From contig NZ_CP046176.1 in the NCBI RefSeq assembly GCF_013009555.1, positions 2,139,501 to 2,203,500 of the forward strand: DNA of 64,000 nt, read 5' to 3'. The position numbers were made by a program, and so were the translations under genes. Numbering within the stretch: position 1 is the stretch's first letter; each line of letters starts with the position of its first letter. This DNA is from Phocaeicola dorei (GTDB lineage: Bacteria; Bacteroidota; Bacteroidia; Bacteroidales; Bacteroidaceae). Shown piece by piece: positions 44,131-53,127 of this stretch. Under the pieces are notes generated by a model. The model was not told where the DNA came from, searched no databases, and was given only the letters and a program-made list of their open reading frames with translations.

Positions 44131-44964
44131 ATGCAAATCTGTAATGATGCGGATTTGGGTACTGAATACTCCTTTCCGCAGAATCAAAACATAACGGGTA
44201 AAGCGCCTAGGTTACTGCCATGCAGTTCAATCGCTTCCTGCCCAGACCAGGGGTCAGATCTGATAACCACGTCACAGACGGGGGAAGAGAAAGAATATCC
44301 TGATCACAAGTGGTATTATATGTTCCTGCGCAACAGAGAGTTGAAACGCTATATCGAAATCTTTACCGGCAGGAGGGCTGTGATGATTAATACCCGGTCT
44401 GGCATAAAGGAAGAAAGATATTTCTGCTTCAAAGTGTTTTCATATACCTCTGCTGACCATAAAAGACGTTTTGAGCGGTGTCCTTATAGCAAGGAAGAAT
44501 ATGCGGCCCGTCGGGAGTCTGCCTTTGCTGTAAAGGAGGCGTTCGCGACAGGCTCTGTACAGAAGTTGAACGCTTTGACGGATGAAAAGGAAATCACGGG
44601 TGATGGTTATCTGTTTGTATGTGCCCCGTTGGATGAATTGAATTTCATCCTTACCCATCTGTTCCCCCGGCAGTATCTTGCAAAAGACCGCAATTCCTAT
44701 AGCGTGGCTGTTATTCCCCATAGACAGATGGAAGAATTTATTTATCTGTATGAATCCATGCCTTATAACATTGAACTGATGGATAAGCCTCTTGAGGAGT
44801 ATATTCAGAAAAAGCAGAAGATACGTATTACAGGTGGTGTCTTTCAAGGGAAGGAGGGGTGTATCATGCGTCTGCATCGGAATACCAAGCTGGTGTTTGC
44901 TTTTGGTAATATGACGGTGGCTATTAGTTATCTTCAGGCTTTTCCGTTTGAGAAGGTGGAATAA
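44131..44964 (+). CDS. UpxY/NusG-like capsule transcription antiterminator
   Basis: Start at ATG 44131 (277 residues); an in-frame TTG lies one codon earlier. The NusG N-terminal domain opens at HKWYYMFLRNRELKRYIEIF (about 58-77), and the C-terminal KOW-type segment is KIRITGGVFQGKEGCIMRLH (about 230-250). Canonical UpxY proteins are about 170-180 residues; this has an extra N-terminal 55 residues and a longer middle. First gene after the invertible promoter, as upxY genes are in B. fragilis. No upxZ (inhibitor) gene follows. It should bind the elongating polymerase on the capsule leader and prevent premature termination. Confidence 0.85.
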   Translation: MQICNDADLGTEYSFPQNQNITGKAPRLLPCSSIASCPDQGSDLITTSQTGEEKEYPDHKWYYMFLRNRELKRYIEIFTGRRAVMINTRSGIKEERYFCFKVFSYTSADHKRRFERCPYSKEEYAARRESAFAVKEAFATGSVQKLNALTDEKEITGDGYLFVCAPLDELNFILTHLFPRQYLAKDRNSYSVAVIPHRQMEEFIYLYESMPYNIELMDKPLEEYIQKKQKIRITGGVFQGKEGCIMRLHRNTKLVFAFGNMTVAISYLQAFPFEKVE

Positions 44965-45060
44965 TGGTTTATCGGTAGCTAATTTTTCTTTCAAACAATG
45001 GGAATTAAGGAAATTAATTTATTCCTTTGTGATCGGAGTTAAAAATAGAAACAGAAATTC

Positions 45061-45333
45061 ATGACTTCTTTGCCACATGAAGGTATTGGACAAATGCCCT
45101 GCCAACTTCAGAGCAGGATATTCGAGAAAGCGTTTTCCACGGCTGAGATAGCCCGTTACAATCCTGTGGAACAGCGTAGTTACGAAGAGAGTCTGAAAGT
45201 GTACCGTGATCTTGTCAATGTGGTAAGAACCGCTGAGCGTAAAGGTCTGGCGAAAAGTATAGCCGAAGGTATAGAGAAAGGTAAATTGGAGGATGCTGAG
45301 AATTTTCTTCGTTTGGGGGCTCTCCCGAAGTGA
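45061..45333 (+). pseudogene. C-terminal fragment of an Rpn/PD-(D/E)XK nuclease family transposase-like protein
   Basis: 90 codons. The pattern IFEKAFSTAEIARYNPVEQR, then YEESLKVYRDLVNVVRTAERKG and a charged Gly/Lys/Glu tail, matches the C-terminal helical part of Rpn family (PF12784-like) proteins, of which an intact one is at 57691. The nuclease domain (about 220 residues) is missing and no start-associated features are convincing, so it is probably a remnant. Confidence 0.65.
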
Positions 45334-45389
45334 TATCACAAGCTACCGGATTGCCTTTAGAGATAACAATATCAAAATCTAAGTGAGCA

Positions 45390-45663
45390 GTCATTTCAAA
45401 AATGATGTATTTGCTTATTTGAATGATAGTTCTTATTCAATCAACAATTCCATTGTCGAACGTTTTATCCACCCCTTGGTTGGTGAGCGGAAGGACTCGT
45501 TATTTTGGGGGAAGTGACAGGATAGCCCGCGTCTCGGTGGTATACATACCATCATCTCAATATACAAGATGCAGGGTGTGGGATTATTTCAAGAGATTTT
45601 TCAGGGAGATTGTTAAAGGACGTAAGGATTATGAACATTTATTGTCCTTGACTATCGATTGAA
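45390..45663 (+). pseudogene. IS66-family transposase (TnpC) C-terminal remnant, frameshifted
   Basis: One frame reads VFAYLNDSSYSINNSIVER, continuing FIHPLVGERKDSLFWGK then stop; the next frame continues GSDRIARVSVVYIP, then VWDYFKRFFREIVKGRKDYE. Together they follow the IS66 TnpC end (YL.DGR..IDN...ER.IRPL..GRKNWLF.GS, then A..YS......NPY.YL...L). At least one frameshift and loss of all upstream sequence mark it as debris. The intact-looking 79-codon frame at 45423-45662 is part of this remnant, not a gene. Confidence 0.75.
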
Positions 45664-45711
45664 CTAACAATAAATCTTAAAAATCAATATCCTTTTTGAT
45701 GTTATTGTATT

Positions 45712-45736
45712 AGGAAATCGCCTTATGGCGGCTTTC
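45712..45736. repeat. Hairpin before capsule biosynthesis cassette
   Basis: GGAAATCGCC / GGCGGCTTTCC with a 4-nt loop, about 37 bp before the flippase gene. May be an insertion-element end or an mRNA stem that UpxY-modified polymerase must pass. The downstream DNA turns strongly AT-rich from here. Confidence 0.45.
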
Positions 45737-45772
45737 CTTGAACTATACGTTAAAATTGGACACTAGCGACTA

Positions 45773-47338
45773 ATGTCAGAAATGAATCGCACAGTACAGA
45801 GTATTAGAAATGCTCGTGTTTCTTTATTTTTTAGTGTTCTAGTTTTAGTTCTTGGATTCTTTTCGCGTAAGATTCTTATTGATTGTTTAGGCGCGGAAGT
45901 CTTAGGATTGAATACAACAGCAACGAACTTGCTTGGATTTCTTAATTTGGCAGAACTAGGTATAAGTGCTGCCATTTCATACACATTGTATACTCCTCTG
46001 TTTCAAAAGGATTATGAAACGATAAATGAGATAGTTGCCGTTCAAGGTTGGCTTTATAGGCGTATTGCTTATATAATATTAGCAGGTGGTGCTGTTTTAA
46101 TGTGCTTCTTTCCATGGATATTCACTAAGATGGAATTACCGTTATGGTATGCATATGGTTCATTTGGTGTTCTGTTATTGGCTGCCATGTTGGGTTATAT
46201 TATTAATTATCAGCAGATAGTATTAAGTGCTGACCAGCAGGAATATAAGATAAATTATAATGTACAAGGCTTTCGAGCATTGAAACTATTGATGCAGATT
46301 GTTGGTATTGGTTATTTTCATCAAGGCTATATTTATTGGTTGGTAATTGAATTGTTGATGTCTGTTGTCACTTGCCTGTTTTTAAAGAAAACGATACATC
46401 GGAGTTTTCCTTGGCTTCATCCGGATTTATCAAAAGGGAAAATGTTATCTCGAAAACACTCTGTGATAATGAAAAAAACAAAACAACTGTTCTTTCATAA
46501 ATTTGCGTCTTATGTGTTGGGGCAAACTAGTCCATTGATTATTTATGCTTTTCTATCGTTGACAGTTGTTGCTATTTATGGGAATTATATGCTATTGGTT
46601 GTGAGTACATCCATGATAGTTACTTCTATGGTCAATGGGATGAATGCTGGGATAGGAAATTTAGTGGCAGAAGGAAATAAAAAGAAAATATTATCTTTTT
46701 ATAAGGAATACACAGTAAGTCGTTATTGGATTGCTTCTGTAATTTGTTTTTGTTTGTTCTATTTATCTCATTCCTTTATGTCTCTTTGGATAGGAAAGGA
46801 ATATTTGCTAGATTCTACTTCTTTTACTTTATTGATTATTTATGCTTTTATCACTATGACGCGCACAAATGATGCTTTTATTGCTGCTTATGGGCTATTC
46901 CAAGATATTTATGCACCTGCTATTGAAGCGGCATTAAGTTTGGGATTGTCTGTTTTATTGGGATATTATTATGGATTATCTGGCATCATAACAGGAGTAT
47001 TAATAAGTTTGTTGTTGGTCATTTGTTGTTGGAAACCTTATTTTTTATATAGTTGTGGTTTTAAAAGACCTGTATGGAGTTATTTGTTTTTAATTGGCAG
47101 GATAATGTGTTTGGTGATTATCTCTTGGGGTATTTCCCGTTTCCTTCTCGAATACATGGACTTGTCATGCGGAAATTTTATGGATTGGGTAGTTCTTTCT
47201 TTAAAAATATTACTTCTCTATGGGTTATTTAGTTTATGTGTTTTCCAAATGTTCGACAGGAATTTTAGGACTTTTAGCAAACGGATTTTTCAATTAATAA
47301 AATGCAAAAAAAATGTTGGCAAAATTAAAGACTCCTAA
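45773..47338 (+). CDS. Wzx-like polysaccharide flippase (MOP superfamily)
   Basis: 521 residues with about 12-14 hydrophobic helices. N-terminus VSLFFSVLVLVLGFFSRKIL then LGAEVLGLNTTATNLLGFLN is typical of Wzx/oligosaccharide flippases. Inner membrane; would flip undecaprenyl-linked repeat units to the periplasm. First gene of the AT-rich capsule cassette; overlaps the following glycosyltransferase by 26 bp. Confidence 0.92.
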   Translation: MSEMNRTVQSIRNARVSLFFSVLVLVLGFFSRKILIDCLGAEVLGLNTTATNLLGFLNLAELGISAAISYTLYTPLFQKDYETINEIVAVQGWLYRRIAYIILAGGAVLMCFFPWIFTKMELPLWYAYGSFGVLLLAAMLGYIINYQQIVLSADQQEYKINYNVQGFRALKLLMQIVGIGYFHQGYIYWLVIELLMSVVTCLFLKKTIHRSFPWLHPDLSKGKMLSRKHSVIMKKTKQLFFHKFASYVLGQTSPLIIYAFLSLTVVAIYGNYMLLVVSTSMIVTSMVNGMNAGIGNLVAEGNKKKILSFYKEYTVSRYWIASVICFCLFYLSHSFMSLWIGKEYLLDSTSFTLLIIYAFITMTRTNDAFIAAYGLFQDIYAPAIEAALSLGLSVLLGYYYGLSGIITGVLISLLLVICCWKPYFLYSCGFKRPVWSYLFLIGRIMCLVIISWGISRFLLEYMDLSCGNFMDWVVLSLKILLLYGLFSLCVFQMFDRNFRTFSKRIFQLIKCKKNVGKIKDS

Positions 47339-48332
47339 AATCAGTGTGTTAATACCTGTTTATAATGTGGAAAAATATGTGGAACGTTGTATTCTTTCTG
47401 TATTGAATCAGACCTTACAGGAGGAGATAGAGGTGATTATTGTAAATGATTGTACTTTGGATAGGAGTATGATAGTGATAGACAAAGTATTGGAGAATTT
47501 ATCGGAGTCAAGAAAGCAACTAATTAAAATAATCAATAATAAAAAAAATAAGGGTATAGCTTTTACTAGAAATGAGGCTTTGAAATATGCTACAGGAGAA
47601 TATATCTTACAAATAGACAGTGACGACTATCTAGAGACTGACATGATAGAAAAAATGTATAATAAAGCTGTAGAAACAGATGCTGATATTGTAGGAGTAG
47701 ACTTCTGGCGCATATATGAAAATAAAAGAGTTTATGAAAAAGATGATTTATCAATATCTAAAAAAAAATTATTAGGGGAAGTATTAAAAGTCGAGCATTG
47801 TGCTAGGTGGAATAAATTAATAAGATATTCTTTGATAAAGGAAATAGATTATGTAGCTGGGATCGATTATGGGGAGGATTATATATTTATGCTTCAATGC
47901 TTTTATTTGGCAGACAAAATAGAATATATACCTCAACCACTATATAATTATATACAATATAATAGTCAGTCTATTTGCCATAAACCGATGAACCGACAAT
48001 GTCTGGATGGCTTTTGTCGTATGATTGATTATTCAATTAGTTTTATGAAAAAAAATGACATTGTAGGCTATGATTATGAAATGGCATACACTATGCTAAA
48101 AATAAAATACTTGTGTCTTGTGAATGTGGAAAGAGATAATAGGAAAATATACTTTCAAATGTATCCGGAAGCGAATCGGTATAAATCTCGTTTTTTTAAA
48201 GAGTGGAGAAATAAAGCAGGTTTATATCAGTTGATTACCTATAATCTTGCTTTGAGTAATTATTGGTATTTGTTTAATCTGGCATTGCAATTTCATCATC
48301 GTTTAAAAGTCATATTAAGGAAAATTAAGTAA
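47313..48332 (+). CDS. GT2-family glycosyltransferase
   Basis: 339 residues. GT-A fold start KISVLIPVYNVEKYVERCIL, nucleotide-sugar segment VIIVNDCTLD, and metal-binding DSD at 102-104 (LQIDSDDYLETD). No membrane segment, so a cytoplasmic-face enzyme adding a sugar to the lipid-linked unit. Start overlaps the flippase end. Donor sugar unknown. Confidence 0.92.
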   Translation: MLAKLKTPKISVLIPVYNVEKYVERCILSVLNQTLQEEIEVIIVNDCTLDRSMIVIDKVLENLSESRKQLIKIINNKKNKGIAFTRNEALKYATGEYILQIDSDDYLETDMIEKMYNKAVETDADIVGVDFWRIYENKRVYEKDDLSISKKKLLGEVLKVEHCARWNKLIRYSLIKEIDYVAGIDYGEDYIFMLQCFYLADKIEYIPQPLYNYIQYNSQSICHKPMNRQCLDGFCRMIDYSISFMKKNDIVGYDYEMAYTMLKIKYLCLVNVERDNRKIYFQMYPEANRYKSRFFKEWRNKAGLYQLITYNLALSNYWYLFNLALQFHHRLKVILRKIK

Positions 48333-48434
48333 AGGATATGGATATAGTTGGTTGCCCGGAGATAGCATATACTTACAATAAAAGTGCTTGTTTAATTTGA
48401 AGTTGAATATACGAAAATATATAAGAAGGAATAA

Positions 48435-49214
48435 ATGATACCTAAAAAATTACATTTTTGTTGGCTTAGCAATGATGCATTTCCATCAAAGATAGGAAAA
48501 TGCATAGAATCGTGGAGAGTTTTTTTACCGGATTATGAGATAAAATGTTGGAATATGGATAATTTCGATGTGAATACGGTAAGATTTGTGAAGGAGGCTT
48601 GTTCTTTAAAGAAGTGGGCTTTTGCCGCTGATTATATAAGATTGTATGCTCTTTATACTGAGGGTGGAATATATCTTGATAGTGACGTTTTACTTCGTGG
48701 AAACTTGGATGAATATTTGGATTATGATTTTTTTTCTTCCATTGAATGTGATACTTCAACTTTTGATACGATAAAGAAGCAATATGTTGATGAATATGGA
48801 TTTCTGTTGAATAGTAATTTAGAATTTGTTCCATCATTAGGAATTCAAGCTGCTATTTTAGGAGGAGTAGCAGGACATCCATATTTGAAGGATTGTATGA
48901 CCTATTATGAGAATGCTTCTTTTATTTTGCCGAATGGTACTTTAAATAACAAAATAATAGCACCTTATAGATTGGCTAGGATAGCTGTTAAGTATGGGTT
49001 TCTATATAAAGATATCTTGCAAAAGATAAATAATGGAATGTTGATTCTTCCGTCAGCGGTTTTTGCGGGTCATCCTAATTTGGCCACCCAAGATTCTGTT
49101 GCTATTCATTGTTGTGCAGGAAGTTGGGTTGATTGGACATTAAAGGATAAAATAAAGAAAATATTAAATCAGTGGAGAGGGAAAAATAGCTGGGGGTATG
49201 ATGGAAGAATGTAA
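48435..49214 (+). CDS. GT32-like (DXD) glycosyltransferase
   Basis: 259 residues. Begins IPKKLHFCWLSNDAFPSKIG, then PDYEIKCWN, AADYIRLYALYTEGGIYLDS and DSD at 82-84: the Gly_transf_sug/GT32 signature. Typical mannosyl-/galactosyl-type capsule transferase. Overlaps the DUF4422 gene by 17 bp. Confidence 0.9.
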   Translation: MIPKKLHFCWLSNDAFPSKIGKCIESWRVFLPDYEIKCWNMDNFDVNTVRFVKEACSLKKWAFAADYIRLYALYTEGGIYLDSDVLLRGNLDEYLDYDFFSSIECDTSTFDTIKKQYVDEYGFLLNSNLEFVPSLGIQAAILGGVAGHPYLKDCMTYYENASFILPNGTLNNKIIAPYRLARIAVKYGFLYKDILQKINNGMLILPSAVFAGHPNLATQDSVAIHCCAGSWVDWTLKDKIKKILNQWRGKNSWGYDGRM

Positions 49215-50031
49215 AACAAAAATTTTAGTGGTGACCCACAAACCGGATAAAGTTTATAGCGATAATGTTTATATACCGATTCAAGTCGGGAAAGTTCTTT
49301 CACATTGCGATTTAGGCTTTCAGGGAGATGATACGGGTGATAATATCAGTGAGAAGAATCCGATATATTGTGAACTTACTGCTCAATATTGGGCATGGAA
49401 AAACTTGAAAGATGTGGAATATATTGGTTTGTGTCATTATCGGAGATATTTTAAAACTAAGTACACAGAAGACAATGTGATTCCCCTATTACAAAAATAT
49501 GATATAATATTACCTGAACCCATCTATTATCCATATTCTATAGAACAGAAGTTGTATCGGGCTGCAATAGAGGAAGATGTTGCTATATTATGTCAAGTGA
49601 TAGAGAAATTATATCCAGAATATAAAAAATCTGTATTAGCATACCTATATAATAATATGGATATAGCTTTCAATATGTTTGTATGTTCAAAAAAAATATT
49701 TGATGAATTTGCTGAATGGCAGTTTTCTATTCTTTTTGAATGTGAGAAGTATATTCGTTTTTCTAGTTACTCTAGAGCGAGGCGTATTTTGGGACATTTT
49801 GCAGAATATCTGCTTCCTATATATTGTTTTCATCATTGCTTAAAAATAAAGTACGAACCTCTTGTTTCCTTTATAGGAGAAAATAAAATGCTATATAAAC
49901 AAAACTTTGTCAAAAAAAACATTTTTAGGCTAGTTCATAAGATAGTGAATTTGAAGAAGAAAAAAAATGATTGGAATATTAGTAGTGTGATATTGCAAGG
50001 ATTAAAAATAGATAATGTTGTAATAAAATGA
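49198..50031 (+). CDS. DUF4422 domain protein, putative glycosyltransferase
   Basis: 277 residues. Characteristic DUF4422 blocks: IPIQVGKVLSHCDLGFQGDD, ELTAQYWAWKN, IGLCHYRRYF, then YDIILPEPIYY. Members sit in capsule and O-antigen clusters and are believed to be glycosyltransferases. Its stop overlaps the next gene's ATG by 4 bp. Confidence 0.9.
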   Translation: MMEECKTKILVVTHKPDKVYSDNVYIPIQVGKVLSHCDLGFQGDDTGDNISEKNPIYCELTAQYWAWKNLKDVEYIGLCHYRRYFKTKYTEDNVIPLLQKYDIILPEPIYYPYSIEQKLYRAAIEEDVAILCQVIEKLYPEYKKSVLAYLYNNMDIAFNMFVCSKKIFDEFAEWQFSILFECEKYIRFSSYSRARRILGHFAEYLLPIYCFHHCLKIKYEPLVSFIGENKMLYKQNFVKKNIFRLVHKIVNLKKKKNDWNISSVILQGLKIDNVVIK

Positions 50032-51228
50032 GATTTAGTGAAATTGTAAAATCAATAGGGAAAAAGGAGTGTATACGTCAAAATAAGAATATACAGAAAA
50101 CTTGCAGTACTATACTTGGAAATACTATCTTATATCTTAATCATGATTTGCTTGGATCCCAAAAACGGATTTTATTATGTTATGTATCTCCATTACATAT
50201 AGATTATGGAAAAGGTGATATATATCATCCCTTGTTTTTACATATCAACCAAATGATAAAGGTGTTGATTGATATGAATTTCTCTATTGATATCTGTGAT
50301 TGTAATGATAAGCACGCTATAGTTCAATTATCAGGTAAACAATATGATTATATACTAGGATTTGGAAAGGTGTATACTGAGCTCGTTAAAAGAGGACAAT
50401 GTAGGCAATCTATATTATTTATAACCGAGAATAATCCGGAAGTGGTTGAACGAAAATATAAAGAACGAGTAGAATATTTTAGACAAAGGCATCCTCATTT
50501 ATCTACAACTTCCGCAATTGTCAGAAAAGGATATTTTGATAAAGAACAATTTGAAATATCAGATGATGCCATTGTTATAAATAGTGAATACAATATTCAT
50601 TCAATGCGTTCCTATTTTAGGAGCGTATATCAAATAAATGTAAATGGTCTTTTTAATAAGACATTTCAATATGATGCTTTGCACATAAAAAAAATATAGA
50701 AATTCTTTTGTATGGTTTGGAAGTCAAGGGATTATTCACAAAGGATTGGATGTGTTGGTTGATGCTTTTAGGCAATTGCCGGAGTGTACACTGAATATAT
50801 ATGGTATTCCTTTGTCAGAAATAAAAATTATTAAACCCCTTTTAACACAAAATATAAGAGTTCATTCTCCGGTAAATGTTCTGAGTGATACTTTTATTGA
50901 AGAAGTGGTTAGAAAAAATATGTTTGTTTTGTCTGCTTCTTGTTCAGAAGGAATGATGTCTGGAATAGCTACTTGTATGTTATATGGATTGATACCTATT
51001 GTTAGTAAAGAAACAGGATATAATTCACATTCTTCTATTTTGGAATTTGAAAATTGTAAATTGGAAAATGTTATAAGTAAAATTCAGGAAGTACAGCAGT
51101 ATGATCTAGAGAAGGTAAGCAAATTAAGTAAGGACAGTTATATATATGCACAACAGCATTTTACGCTGGAATGTTTTAGAAGTCGTTTTAGTGAAATAAT
51201 GAATGATATAGTAGAATGCAAAAGATAA
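50028..51228 (+). pseudogene. GT4-like glycosyltransferase split by a frameshift in an A8 tract
   Basis: Frame 1 (50028-50699, 223 codons) ends at TAG soon after an 8-A run at 50687-50694. One base on, the other frame is open across the stop and reads KKYRNSFVWFGSQGIIHKG, then LDVLVDAFRQLPECTLNIYG, continuing to 51228. This join gives one protein of about 400 residues with a typical GT-B C-terminal half (SASCSEGMMSGIATCMLYGL). Seven A instead of eight would restore the frame. It may be a phase-variable contingency gene, a fixed mutation, an RNA-slippage site or a sequencing error. Confidence 0.8.
50687..50694. repeat. Homopolymer A8 tract at the frameshift
   Basis: Eight consecutive A between the two reading-frame halves of the glycosyltransferase; deletion of one A joins them in frame. 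Confidence 0.85.
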
Positions 51229-51959
51229 TTTCAATTGTGATAGCAACGTATAATGCAGAAAAAACGATTAAACGTTGTTTGGATAGCATTGTTTATCAGA
51301 AAACTAATGAAATAGAATTGGTGATAGTGGATGGAGCATCTACAGATCATACCTTGGATATAATTCGTGATTATAGTTCTTTAATTGATGTGCTCATTTC
51401 GGAAAAGGATAACGGTGTTTATGATGCTTGGAATAAAGCTTTGAAGTTGGTGACAGGGAAATATATTCAATTTCTTGGTGCAGATGACTTTTATTTAGAT
51501 AACTCATTGATAGAATATGTGAATTATGCTTTGTCATTATCTCATGATGTAAGTATTGTTTCAGCGCAAAGTCGTTATGTCGATATAACAGGAAAGCTTT
51601 TGATGATACGTGGAGAAAGATATTCTTGGAAAAAATTGAAAAAGAATATGTGTTTGTCTCATGGGTCTATATTACATAATAGAAACCTTTTTACGAAAAA
51701 TGGTTTATTTGATATATCTTATAGAATTTGTGCAGATTATGAGTTGTTGGTTCGTAATGGTGAATTTTTGGATGTTGTATTCTATCCAACTCCAGTCATT
51801 CAAATGCAGGGGGGAGGTTTGAGTTTTTCTTATTTATGTCAATGGGAAACATTTAGGATTAGAAAAACTCATAAGACAGTGGCTATGTTATATAATTATT
51901 ATTTATTATTTAGAGGATGTGTGGGATTAGCTGTAAAGAAAATGAGATGGAATGTTTAG
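51216..51959 (+). CDS. GT2-family glycosyltransferase (WcaA-like)
   Basis: 247 residues. QKIISIVIATYNAEKTIKRC, then VIVDGASTDHTLDIIRDY, SEKDNGVYDAWNKAL and GADD at 88-91. The DGASTD...GVYDAWNKA pattern is that of colanic/capsule GT2 enzymes. Starts inside the end of the split glycosyltransferase (13-bp overlap), which suggests that translation of the second half normally reaches this gene. Confidence 0.92.
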   Translation: MQKIISIVIATYNAEKTIKRCLDSIVYQKTNEIELVIVDGASTDHTLDIIRDYSSLIDVLISEKDNGVYDAWNKALKLVTGKYIQFLGADDFYLDNSLIEYVNYALSLSHDVSIVSAQSRYVDITGKLLMIRGERYSWKKLKKNMCLSHGSILHNRNLFTKNGLFDISYRICADYELLVRNGEFLDVVFYPTPVIQMQGGGLSFSYLCQWETFRIRKTHKTVAMLYNYYLLFRGCVGLAVKKMRWNV

Positions 51960-53119
51960 ATATTAACAAAAAGCAGAAAAAAATAGCTTTGTTTTCTGTC
52001 TTTGATGTTTTTAATTATGGAAGTATGCTACAATCGTATGCTTTGCAACGTGTGTTATTTAATAAAGGATATTATGCTCCAATTATAAATTATAATAAAA
52101 AAGAAATAATTTCTCAAGTTCTTCGAATTTTTAATAAGAACTTGCTAGAGGCTAAGATTAATTCTATATTTCGAGAGCTTTATAAATATGTAGATCGGGA
52201 TTTCTATTTGTTTGATGTATCAAGAAAGAAGACCTTTAGTCGTTTTGTACATGATTATCTTTCCTTGAGTGAAAGAATCAGTACACGTGAAAGATTATTG
52301 GAATATGTTTCTGAGTGTGATTTCGCTTTAGTTGGTAGCGATCAAGTATGGAATCCTATAAGTTTAGGTAAAGACTATTATACACTAAATATTGTTCCTG
52401 AGTATATTCCGAAAATATCATACGCATCAAGTTTTGGAGTTTCATCGATTTCAGGAGAAGCTGCAATTAAAACTTCTTCTTTTTTGAAACGTTTTGATTT
52501 TATTAGTGTTCGAGAAAAACAAGGTATAGATATCGTTTCAAATTTGACAAATAAGACAGCAAAACAGGTTTTGGATCCTACTTTTCTATTGGAAAAGAAC
52601 GAGTGGCTAGATTTAGTCGGTGAACAACCTTTAATTTCAGGCAATTATATATTCTGTTACTATTTAGGAAATAGAAGAATTGAAAGAATATTTGCAGAAA
52701 ATCTAAAAAAGAAAACAAATTGTAAGATTGTCAATATACCTCATAGTGATGGTATTAATAGCTATGATTTTAACTTTGGAGATTATATAGTTCCAAATCT
52801 TGGTCCTTTGCAATTTTTAAATTTGATATATCATGCTCAATATATTTGTACAGATTCATTCCATTGTAGCGCTTTTTCAATTATTTTTCATAAATCCTTA
52901 TTCCCTTTTTATCGTTTTGATCCTCAAAGTATCAAAAAATCGACAAATGGTAGGATTGAATCATTATTGGATACGTTAAAAATAGAAAGGCGTCTAGTAA
53001 CTAGTAAAGAGAATTTAGATTACTTGTTAAAAGACACTCTAGATTATGATATAATTCAATCAGAAATAAATATATTGCGCAAAGAATCCATGAATTTTTT
53101 ATATTCTTCATTATTATAA
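51917..53119 (+). CDS. Polysaccharide pyruvyl transferase family protein
   Basis: Up to 400 residues from ATG 51917; ATG 51947 (390 residues) is an alternative start. Pattern KIALFSVFDVFNYGSMLQSY then ALQRVL, FALVGSDQVWNP, YASSFGVSSI, SVREKQGIDIV, VLDPTFLL, and ICTDSFHCSAFSIIF matches the CsaB/PssM-type pyruvyltransferase family. Would add a 4,6- or similar pyruvate ketal, giving a negatively charged capsule unit. Confidence 0.9.
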   Translation: MCGISCKENEMECLDINKKQKKIALFSVFDVFNYGSMLQSYALQRVLFNKGYYAPIINYNKKEIISQVLRIFNKNLLEAKINSIFRELYKYVDRDFYLFDVSRKKTFSRFVHDYLSLSERISTRERLLEYVSECDFALVGSDQVWNPISLGKDYYTLNIVPEYIPKISYASSFGVSSISGEAAIKTSSFLKRFDFISVREKQGIDIVSNLTNKTAKQVLDPTFLLEKNEWLDLVGEQPLISGNYIFCYYLGNRRIERIFAENLKKKTNCKIVNIPHSDGINSYDFNFGDYIVPNLGPLQFLNLIYHAQYICTDSFHCSAFSIIFHKSLFPFYRFDPQSIKKSTNGRIESLLDTLKIERRLVTSKENLDYLLKDTLDYDIIQSEINILRKESMNFLYSSLL

Positions 53120-53127
53120 TTATATTG

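Noticed and set aside
45423..45662. 79-codon ORF as a separate gene
   Set aside because: Its sequence continues the IS66 TnpC tail begun in another frame; it is a remnant.
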